Shown here piece by piece: positions 1 to 7,164 of a stretch of 64,000 nt of DNA. A model generated the notes under the pieces. The model saw only the letters and a list, made by a program, of their open reading frames with translations, searched no databases and was not told where the DNA came from. A program made the position numbers and the translations under genes. This stretch comes from Alphaproteobacteria bacterium (GTDB lineage: Bacteria; Pseudomonadota; Alphaproteobacteria; Micavibrionales; Micavibrionaceae): contig JAJRYK010000001.1 in NCBI GenBank assembly GCA_024275825.1, forward strand, positions 1 through 64,000, read 5' to 3'. Within the stretch, counting starts at the first letter, position 1, and each line of letters begins with the position of its first letter.

Positions 1-120
1 AAATACAACGGCATTCCTGAAAAGCAATTTTATTGGTTCTTAAAAGAAACGGAATTTAGGTTTAATTATGGGTCGCATAAAGAGCAGTTAAAAACGCTCA
101 AAAAATGGACAAATTTATAA
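1..120 (+). CDS. IS1595-family transposase, C-terminal fragment (cut by window start)
   Basis: The first 39 codons are open in frame 1 and end in TAA. The peptide includes the stretch NGIPEKQFYWFLKETEFRFN, which resembles the conserved end of ISXO2/IS1595-type DDE transposases (pattern NGIP..hF..HLKE.EFRFN). Only the last tenth or so of the protein is present, so the catalytic triad cannot be seen. An inverted-repeat-like end lies immediately downstream, as expected for a complete element whose body lies to the left. The family call rests on one motif recalled from memory. Confidence 0.7.
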   Translation, partial: KYNGIPEKQFYWFLKETEFRFNYGSHKEQLKTLKKWTNL

Positions 121-138
121 CTTATCTACGACAGCCCC
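121..138. mobile_element. Putative right terminal inverted repeat of the IS1595-like element
   Basis: The bases just after the transposase stop read, on the reverse strand, GGGGCTGTCGTAGATAAG. A GGGG-start terminal repeat right after the transposase stop is the expected architecture for an IS right end. The next 8 bases (TAATAAAT, 139-146) would be the target duplication and run up to the stop codon of the neighbouring minus-strand gene. The left end is outside the window, so neither the repeat nor the duplication can be matched. Confidence 0.5.
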
Positions 139-146
139 TAATAAAT

Positions 147-2894
147 TTATGATTGCCCCATCGGTATACCATCCGCATCCTGCGTCATAGACACCTTCAC
201 CTCAGGCTTGATAGCATCCGGCGCTGGTGGACCCATTTGGTCATGACCCAGATCCGACCCATTGCTTTTTATTTCAGCGAGTTTGCCGTACGTGCCTTTC
301 GTTGATACATCCTCAAAACCCATCGTCATTGTCACGCCGGACGGCAGAGCGTTAACCACAGGCGCCTGATCCACCGCCTTCGCAAATTGCGAAGATGGCG
401 CGCCTGGTATTTCATCAGCATCCGGAATCATCCGCATACCATATGGCAGAGACGAAACCATTTTAGACACTGGCGGTGTCGCCGTTTCGGTATTTCCACT
501 CGCCGCATTAGCAAAAGTTTCTGGCAGAGACGGCACAACCGAGCCTTCATCACCAAAGGGATTAAAAGCATGCTGTTTAAAATAGCTATCTGCAACCTGA
601 GCGTCCGACAAAGGCGCAGCCTTTTGCGCAAGAATTTCATTGGTTACTTCTGGTGCGTTGTCTTGGTCATGCCCCTTTAGCTGATCAATCAAGCCAGGCA
701 ACAAACTTTCAACACCGGCATCAAATTCTGCTGTACCGGGCTTAAGAAGTATGCCCGTTAACTCTTCCGCCAGCGCGCGGGCAATCTCCTCTACTTTTTC
801 CTCATAATCCGCAGCATCAGGGTCGAGCGCCATAACGCGTCCAAACCCTTTCTGCTCAAGCGCAATAACTTTATCAGATTCAGAAGTTGTGTTTTTAGAA
901 GCAGGTTCAGCCTTGCCTGTATTCTTCGCCTCTGATGAGGGCTGCTCTTCCTTAGGCAAAAACTGATCTAAAAGATTAAATTTACCGCCCGATATTTTTA
1001 GGACCAACCCATTCAGCGCATCCAATATCTGCCGACCAAAGGGCGTACTATACAAATATTCAATAACGCCAGACATAATCCCACCCATAGGGCCGGATAG
1101 GGCAAGTTGTGTGCCTAAATCAACCTTCTCTTCTTTTATTTTTCCTTTAGCGTGAAGAACATCAAGAGCACCCATAAACCCAGACATTTCCTCATTAAAT
1201 CCAGCAATGACATCCTCTTGCATGATGGCCCCACTGTCCAACAGCCCTTTAATTTCAGGGGCCTTTTCTATCGCCATATCTATGACGAGCTCCTTATTAT
1301 GCTCTGCCCACAACCCTAATTTTTCTTCAAGCTCAGCGCGAATCTCTGGCCTATATAAGTAAAGAGGGTCGTGCTCACCTTGACTCTTCATATCTAGAAA
1401 ATGAGGACCACGAATAACTTTCATCATGCTTTGTAGCGCGGCATCCGATGTAAACTCACCATCTGTTGAAACACCGGAGGTCAAAGCAATTTTTGATGCG
1501 CCCTGCATCAACATGCTTGCAAATGGCCCTAAACTGCCGAGCTGTTCTGAAGCCTCACCAACCCTTTGCTCAATAATCGGATTAAGCGTCTTGCCCATAG
1601 AGAGCAATGTGCTCTCGACCAAATCAGCCGCCTGCGCATATTCATCACCAAGCGCAGGGCTTGTCGAGCTTGGTGCTCTGGTCGATGCTGCTGGAGCTGC
1701 GCCAAGATCAGCATTTAAATGAGGATCAAGCTGATCTACCTCTGTTAAAAGTGCAATATCATCTAGCATTTGATCGCTATCCAGAAGAATGGCCAGTAAA
1801 TCTGTTGGGTTATTTTGAATTTCTATTGGCAAGCTTTTATAAAATGTCTTGGCTTGACCAAACTGACTTTCATCATCAGGAAGACTCTCAATCATTGCCT
1901 TTACCTGTTCATCAGTTTTGCCATTCACCATCATTTGAAATTGCCCAAACCCTTGAGATACCTTGAAGGCCTCTACATCTTGCTTAAACACTTCAAATGC
2001 CTCAACGCTCATTTCCTCAATCGGCCCCTTATCCGGCGCAATCACAGCCTGAATATCATTCACCATCCACCCTAATCTGGCATAAAAAAGTTGACCGCTT
2101 TCAGCCAATGCCTGCGCATCTTCCATTGTTGCCTCTGGTGAAAGCAGTGCAGAAAGAACGTTCTCTTGCGTAAGGTCAATGGCATTAAAATGAGCATCTA
2201 AACGCCCTACTGCATCGTTAAATGCCGCGAGTTCCTCTACAGAAATTTGCGGCTCTTGTTGCTCTATATTTGACGCCGGTTCCTGCTCTTGTATTTCCGG
2301 CTCTTGCCTCAACCCTTGCGCTGTTTCTCGTGATGCATTAAATGCTTCCACAAGCTCAGGCTGTTGTTCTGCAGCATTCTTCATATGCACAAAATCACGC
2401 AAAAGGCGATCGGCATCGCTCATGACATTCACAAATGAAGCAATATTACGCTGTATGTTTTCTGGATAAGCGGCAAAAGTTTCTTTAAGCATTGGGTTAG
2501 TCTGCCTAACCATATGTTTCATTGCATTGCTACGGCCCGAAGCATTATGACCATGATTTCCATCAATACGTTTAACAATCTCTAATTCATCTTTTGTAAT
2601 TTCAAGCCTTTCGTCATCAAACCGGCCATGGTGCAAGGCCTCTAATTGATCAAAAGCCTTATTATTTTCAACATATTCTGCAACATCTCTTCCCAATTGC
2701 TTAAATGTTTCAGAATTTACCTCTGTAATTTCAGGAAGAGGAGAAGACACAATTTCACGCATTTGGTTTAATGCAGCCAACATGCTTTCGTTATCTGTTG
2801 AAAAACCAAGCGCACCAAGGTCTCGCTCAATTCTGCCATAAATTAATCCTAAATCGCGCTCTGTAAACTTTGGTAATTTCAAATCATCTGCCAT
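147..2894 (-). CDS. Large acidic hypothetical protein (915 aa)
   Basis: I do not recognise a family. The protein starts MADDLKLPKF, has no signal peptide or transmembrane segment that I can see, and is rich in Glu, Gln, Asp, Ala and Met with low-complexity linkers (around residues 190-215, rich in QEPE, and 400-415, rich in Ala/Ser/Pro). The middle and C-terminal thirds look helical. The C-terminal 150 residues are Pro/Ser/Asp-rich and probably disordered. The size and lack of export signal would suit a scaffold or a protein substrate of a dedicated secretion route, but nothing in the sequence proves either. It stands alone, with its stop 9 bases from the IS end. The 143-bp gap upstream must hold its promoter. 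Base composition looks more AT-rich than the core genes further right, and with the adjacent IS this hints at accessory DNA. Confidence 0.75.
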   Translation of the reverse strand: MADDLKLPKFTERDLGLIYGRIERDLGALGFSTDNESMLAALNQMREIVSSPLPEITEVNSETFKQLGRDVAEYVENNKAFDQLEALHHGRFDDERLEITKDELEIVKRIDGNHGHNASGRSNAMKHMVRQTNPMLKETFAAYPENIQRNIASFVNVMSDADRLLRDFVHMKNAAEQQPELVEAFNASRETAQGLRQEPEIQEQEPASNIEQQEPQISVEELAAFNDAVGRLDAHFNAIDLTQENVLSALLSPEATMEDAQALAESGQLFYARLGWMVNDIQAVIAPDKGPIEEMSVEAFEVFKQDVEAFKVSQGFGQFQMMVNGKTDEQVKAMIESLPDDESQFGQAKTFYKSLPIEIQNNPTDLLAILLDSDQMLDDIALLTEVDQLDPHLNADLGAAPAASTRAPSSTSPALGDEYAQAADLVESTLLSMGKTLNPIIEQRVGEASEQLGSLGPFASMLMQGASKIALTSGVSTDGEFTSDAALQSMMKVIRGPHFLDMKSQGEHDPLYLYRPEIRAELEEKLGLWAEHNKELVIDMAIEKAPEIKGLLDSGAIMQEDVIAGFNEEMSGFMGALDVLHAKGKIKEEKVDLGTQLALSGPMGGIMSGVIEYLYSTPFGRQILDALNGLVLKISGGKFNLLDQFLPKEEQPSSEAKNTGKAEPASKNTTSESDKVIALEQKGFGRVMALDPDAADYEEKVEEIARALAEELTGILLKPGTAEFDAGVESLLPGLIDQLKGHDQDNAPEVTNEILAQKAAPLSDAQVADSYFKQHAFNPFGDEGSVVPSLPETFANAASGNTETATPPVSKMVSSLPYGMRMIPDADEIPGAPSSQFAKAVDQAPVVNALPSGVTMTMGFEDVSTKGTYGKLAEIKSNGSDLGHDQMGPPAPDAIKPEVKVSMTQDADGIPMGQS

Positions 2895-3037
2895 GAATAC
2901 ACTCTCTATATTTATGTTTGCGCCATTATTTTTGTTTGTTTTGTGGCGTTTACGCTTGGGTTTACCGCGTGTTACCCTTTTGCAGCGTTACTATCTTTAT
3001 AGAGTATTTCGGTTAATAAACCGTTAAATTGGAAGGG

Positions 3038-4084
3038 TTATCCAGCTATCTCATTGTAAAGATTGAGATAATTTTTGACGCTTTGGTCTTTGGTGAATTC
3101 GCTTAAGTATCGTTTATGGCCGTTTTCGATCATGGATTTTTGTAGGGATTCATCACCTAAAACACGGGAAATGGCGGATTTTAGCGCCTCTACATCATCA
3201 ATCGGCACGACCAAACCATCTTCACCATCACGCACAAATTGCTTCGGGCCATCAGCAGCGCTGACAATCACCGGCGTATTTTGTGCCCAACTTTGTACAA
3301 AGACAGTGCCAAAGCCCTCTATACGCGAGATGAATGTGCAAATATCGCACGCCTGAAACAGCGCAGCGCGATCATCCTGCCAGCCCAGCAGCTTCACCCG
3401 ATCACCCACGCCCAGATCATCAATCATCTGCTCCAATTCCGCCCGAAGGGGTCCCTCACCGGCAATCCAGCAATGCACATCCGGCAGATCCGCGACGGCG
3501 CGTATTAACACGTCGAAGGCTTTGCTTTCATGCAAGCGGCCAAGCCCGAGCAGGAGCGCCGCACCCTCTGGCGTATCAAATTCTGCGCGATCAATAATCC
3601 GCCCGGCCTGCTCCACTTCAGCAAAATTATTGATGTGACATACATGATTTTGGTCAATACCATTCTCCACCAAATACCGCCCAATATCGGGCGTGATCGG
3701 CACAAAATATTCAACCGTTTTGAAATATTTCATTTTGTAATAGCTGCCCAGCCGCGCCACATGATAATAGCGCGGCGCGGCCATTGATGCGTTCCAGCGC
3801 GACACCTTCGCCGGCGCGCGCGACATCCAGCTTTGTACAATGGCGGGCTGGAACTTCTTAATAATGCGCGTGATCGCCCAGGGCGTATAGAAATCAATAG
3901 CGCTGCCAAAAGGCAATGTATGAACCATGATTCCCGCAGCGCGCATTTTGGGCACGCGAATATCATTGGGGCGCGTGACAACCTCAATCTGCTGCCCTGC
4001 CTCATGCATCGCCAGACACATATCGACGAAGGCCGTTTCTGCGCCGCCGCGCTTTGCTCCGGCCATGACTTGGAGGATTTTCAT
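3038..4084 (-). CDS. Glycosyltransferase family 4 (GT-B fold)
   Basis: A 348-residue GT-B glycosyltransferase, probably for a cell-surface polysaccharide or lipopolysaccharide sugar. The N-terminus has the usual MKILQVMAGAKRGGAET with the Gly-rich acceptor loop. The C-terminal nucleotide-sugar domain begins near residue 180 (GLGRLHESKAFDVLI) and contains WIAGEGP, followed by SRIEGFGTVFVQSWA and the loop DGEDGLVVP. The usual EX7E motif is E-GFGTVFV-Q here, so the second acidic residue is replaced by Gln, which occurs in some members. It has no signal peptide and should act at the cytoplasmic face. It follows the 225-residue periplasmic-type gene after 12 bp, suggesting cotranscription. Donor and acceptor sugars cannot be deduced. 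Confidence 0.9.
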   Translation of the reverse strand: MKILQVMAGAKRGGAETAFVDMCLAMHEAGQQIEVVTRPNDIRVPKMRAAGIMVHTLPFGSAIDFYTPWAITRIIKKFQPAIVQSWMSRAPAKVSRWNASMAAPRYYHVARLGSYYKMKYFKTVEYFVPITPDIGRYLVENGIDQNHVCHINNFAEVEQAGRIIDRAEFDTPEGAALLLGLGRLHESKAFDVLIRAVADLPDVHCWIAGEGPLRAELEQMIDDLGVGDRVKLLGWQDDRAALFQACDICTFISRIEGFGTVFVQSWAQNTPVIVSAADGPKQFVRDGEDGLVVPIDDVEALKSAISRVLGDESLQKSMIENGHKRYLSEFTKDQSVKNYLNLYNEIAG

Positions 4085-4096
4085 ACGTGCGCTCGT

Positions 4097-4774
4097 TTAT
4101 TCTGTATCGTCTTGTTTCGTGTCCATAGGCACTTCGCCACTTTCAAGCACCTGCACCGCCTGCGGGAAAGACACCAGGGTAGAGCGCAAAAGCTTAAGCA
4201 AGTTTTCCTGCGTACCGTCCATCTTTTTGTTCAAGGCCGCGCACGCCTCTGATGAGGTCACGGGGATTTTTTGAAAGCGGGAATCGGTGGCTTCGCGAGC
4301 TTCATCCAGAGATTTAAAAATGTGCTTTATTTCTTTTTTCTTAGCATAGTCCTGCGCGATCACCAGATTATCCAGATTGTCATTGGCCTCATCCATAACG
4401 GTCTCAATCGCATCATCCCATTCATCAAAACGCTGATTAAGCTCGCCCTTCATATCGGCATTTTTATCACCGCATTGCTCAATAGCCTCTTCAACATCGC
4501 TGCGCACAACCTCAACGGTGCTGAGCAAATTGTAGGTGTTATAGATCAGGAAAAAATGTTTCTTCTCTTCGTCTTTAATGCGGTTAACCAGCGCTTCTAT
4601 CAAATCACGGCTGGCTTGCACTGCCTCTTTTTGCTCCTCAACCATGGGGTCATTGGCGATATGCTCTTGCGCCTCTTTGGTTGGTATTGTAGCGCCCTCT
4701 TGCGCCATCGCCAGCGCGGAAACCCCACCAACGAAACAAACGAAACTGAGGCCTAAGATTATATATTTGATCAT
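4097..4774 (-). CDS. Exported coiled-coil-type hypothetical protein (225 aa)
   Basis: I do not recognise the family. I chose the ATG at 4774 because it begins a clean signal peptide (MIKYIILGLSFVCFVGGVSALAMA, cleavage near residue 24). The longer reading frame, starting at 4975, adds a non-signal-like N-terminus. The mature part is highly charged, rich in Glu/Asp/Lys and helical (for example KEAVQASRDLIEALVNRIKD), so it probably forms a coiled coil or helical bundle in the periplasm. It has two cysteines (in EQCGDKN and SEACAAL) that could form a disulfide. It lies 12 bp upstream of the glycosyltransferase in the same direction. Confidence 0.75.
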   Translation of the reverse strand: MIKYIILGLSFVCFVGGVSALAMAQEGATIPTKEAQEHIANDPMVEEQKEAVQASRDLIEALVNRIKDEEKKHFFLIYNTYNLLSTVEVVRSDVEEAIEQCGDKNADMKGELNQRFDEWDDAIETVMDEANDNLDNLVIAQDYAKKKEIKHIFKSLDEAREATDSRFQKIPVTSSEACAALNKKMDGTQENLLKLLRSTLVSFPQAVQVLESGEVPMDTKQDDTE

Positions 4775-5176
4775 GAGGGATGTGCCTTTTTCTGCGTGAA
4801 TATCTATTGCTTTGTTATATCTATCAAAAAAACAGCGCGGCGCAAAGCAGACAAAAAAAGGGCCTGTATGATTTATAGTCCGGGGCGCAAACTTAGGGGC
4901 AAACGCCGCGATAAAATCATACAGGCCTATAGGCATGACATAAGGTAACAAATAAAGATTGAGCCGAGAAATCACCCAAGAAACGTTAAAGCCAACTGCG
5001 GTTTATGGTTATATTTTCTGCACCATCCCTATATGTTTAACATAACACATAAAATGTAAATATAAAGTAAATAAAATTTGTTTTAATACCGTAAAAACCC
5101 CTTTTAATTCACATTGATTTTCTTGGTTTTTTATGGCTTGCTAAGCGCTTGTTTTTAAAGGATGGTTTCAGGAAAA

Positions 5177-6328
5177 ATGAGCTTAAAATTATCACATAGA
5201 TCACAGGTTGAGCCCTTCCGCGCGCTCGCGATCCTTAATGAAGTCGCGCAACGCCGTGCAGCCGGAGAAAATATCATCAGCTTGGCCCCTGGCCAGCCCT
5301 GTTTTGGTGCGCCTGCGCCCGTCCTTGAAAAAGCGCGCCAATGCATAACGGACGACCCTATTCAGGGCTATACAGCCGCGATCGGCATGCTGCCCCTGCG
5401 AGAGCGCATTGCGCGCCATTATGCTGACCAGTACGGCGCTCAAATCAATTATGAGCGCATCGCGATCACAACAGCCTCTTCCGCCGGGTTTGTCATCGGC
5501 CTTATGAGCGCGTTTGAGGCTGGCGATACCATCGCCCTGACCACGCCAACCTATCCGGCCTATAAAAACATACTCCACGCGCTGGATATAAACATCGTTG
5601 AAATCCCGACGCGCGCAGAACACAACTATCAACCCACGGCAGAGCTACTCGAACAAAGCGGCCTTAAATTTGATGGACTGATCATCACCAATCCCGCAAA
5701 CCCCACCGGCGCAATGATTGGTGAGGGCACGCTAAAAAACATTTGCGGCTGGTGTGATAATCACGATGTGCGTTTAATTTCTGATGAGGCCTATCACGGA
5801 ATAACATACGAAGAACCTGCGCAAACAGTATTAAAATTTACTGATAATGCGCTTGTCCTGAATACCTTCTCTAAATATTTTGCGCTGACGGGCTGGCGGC
5901 TGGGCTGGGCCGTCCTACCGGAAAATATGATCGCGCGAGTGACGGCGCTCGCTGAAAATTTGATGGTCTCACCGCCAACACTTTCTCAACATATTGCGCT
6001 AGAGGTCATGGATCACACTAGTGCCTTGGATAAGTATGTTGCGCACTATAAAAAGAATCGCGATATTCTACGCGAGCGCTTGCCGCAAATCGGGCTTAAC
6101 AATTTGTCATCCGCACAGGGCGCCTTCTATTTCTACATCGACGCCCATAATCTGACCAACAACAGCGAAGAGTTTTGTCGCCGCATGCTTGATGAAGCGC
6201 GCGTCGCAATCACACCCGGCAATGATTTTGACTCTGCGCGTGGCAAGACCACTCTGCGTATTTCTTACGCGGGTTCACAAGCGGATATGATTGAGGCCTG
6301 CGACCGCCTAACACGCTGGCTCGCCTAA
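5177..6328 (+). CDS. Class I/II pyridoxal-phosphate aminotransferase
   Basis: A fold-type I PLP aminotransferase of about 383 residues, related to aspartate/aromatic aminotransferases of subgroup I-gamma. It has SLAPGQPCFGAP near the start, the substrate loop with NPANPTGA, the PLP-binding Asp/Tyr in LISDEAYHGITY, and the Schiff-base lysine in NTFSKYFALTGWRLGW. A C-terminal Arg that would bind the substrate carboxylate is in TTLRISYAG. The frame is also open from an ATG at 5162, but that codon abuts its purine run. The ATG at 5177 has AGGAAAA at a better distance and starts MSLKLSHRSQ. The substrate cannot be named. It is followed after 1 to 28 bp by the pilin-like gene, which shows no functional link. 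Confidence 0.88.
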   Translation: MSLKLSHRSQVEPFRALAILNEVAQRRAAGENIISLAPGQPCFGAPAPVLEKARQCITDDPIQGYTAAIGMLPLRERIARHYADQYGAQINYERIAITTASSAGFVIGLMSAFEAGDTIALTTPTYPAYKNILHALDINIVEIPTRAEHNYQPTAELLEQSGLKFDGLIITNPANPTGAMIGEGTLKNICGWCDNHDVRLISDEAYHGITYEEPAQTVLKFTDNALVLNTFSKYFALTGWRLGWAVLPENMIARVTALAENLMVSPPTLSQHIALEVMDHTSALDKYVAHYKKNRDILRERLPQIGLNNLSSAQGAFYFYIDAHNLTNNSEEFCRRMLDEARVAITPGNDFDSARGKTTLRISYAGSQADMIEACDRLTRWLA

Positions 6329-6356
6329 AATGCTTTCGCGCGCTATAGTGATTCGC

Positions 6357-7061
6357 ATGATAAAATTCTCCTCACATTCATCAAAAGCCCAATCCGGCAA
6401 TGTTCTATGGTTCATTCTGATTGCGGTTGTCTTGCTTGCGGCGCTGACATTAATGCTCACACGCTCGAGTTCAAGCGTTGATCAAAGCGGTAATTTTGAA
6501 CAGCAACGTGTCAAAGCATCACAACTGATGCGCTATGCTAGCGGTGTTGAGCAAGCAATTGATAAACTTCGAACGATCAATAATTGTTCAGAAAATGACA
6601 TCAGCTTCGAAAATACAATCGACTTAGATTACAACAACACAAGCAGCCCAGCCGATAACTCTTGCCATTTATTTGAACCTGAAGGCGCGGGGCTAAGCTG
6701 GCGTACATTCAGCGACAACACCTTAAATGATGCAAACAACCCGATCGCATTCGTCAATGACTTCTTGGTTAAGGGGGTTGGGCCGGATGATACAAACCGC
6801 ACCGGCAATGATCTAATTTTCGCCGCCAGAGTTTCAGAGAACCTCTGCGACCATATTAATGCACAACTCGGTATTGCCACCGCTGATGCAGGCATAACTG
6901 TTGTATATGAAGATTGGGATAACCCATATGATGGCGCTTTTATTGGAGCAACAGCTGTTGTTCCCGATAATGGTGGAACGGCCCTAGATGGTCAGGCAAC
7001 AGGGTGCCTCATCGATGTCAACGGCCACTTTGTCTTCTATCACACCGTTCTAGCGCGATAA
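6357..7061 (+). CDS. Anchored pilin-like hypothetical protein
   Basis: The protein has an N-terminal cytoplasmic stub (MIKFSSHSSKAQSG), then one hydrophobic helix (NVLWFILIAVVLLAALTLML) and a roughly 200-residue extracytoplasmic domain rich in Asn/Asp. A Gly just before the hydrophobic helix, with a long hydrophobic run, recalls type IV prepilins, but the canonical GFTLIE signature with Glu at +5 is missing, so processing by a prepilin peptidase is doubtful. The mature part has four cysteines (NNCSEN, NSCHLF, NLCDHI, TGCLID). The frame is open from an ATG at 6330; I prefer the ATG at 6357, which starts closer to the membrane segment. It may be cotranscribed with the aminotransferase. Family unknown. 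Confidence 0.7.
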   Translation: MIKFSSHSSKAQSGNVLWFILIAVVLLAALTLMLTRSSSSVDQSGNFEQQRVKASQLMRYASGVEQAIDKLRTINNCSENDISFENTIDLDYNNTSSPADNSCHLFEPEGAGLSWRTFSDNTLNDANNPIAFVNDFLVKGVGPDDTNRTGNDLIFAARVSENLCDHINAQLGIATADAGITVVYEDWDNPYDGAFIGATAVVPDNGGTALDGQATGCLIDVNGHFVFYHTVLAR

Positions 7062-7084
7062 GCCATACAGGCTATCTTTAGAAA

Positions 7085-7116
7085 AAACACCGCCTCTTAA
7101 TTAAGGGACGGTGTTT
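7085..7116. terminator. Bidirectional terminator between the pilin-like gene and rne
   Basis: Perfect 8-bp stem AAACACCG / CGGTGTTT with a further inner pairing (CTTAATTAAG) and A/T runs on both flanks. It sits between two converging genes and can stop both. Confidence 0.8.
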
Positions 7117-7164
7117 CAAAATTTCATATCTTTACTGGTATGCCAACCACATAAAGAGAGAAAG

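Noticed and set aside
4775-4975. 67-codon N-terminal extension of the 225-residue periplasmic-type protein
   Set aside because: The extension is not signal-like and precedes a clean signal peptide that begins at the ATG at 4774.
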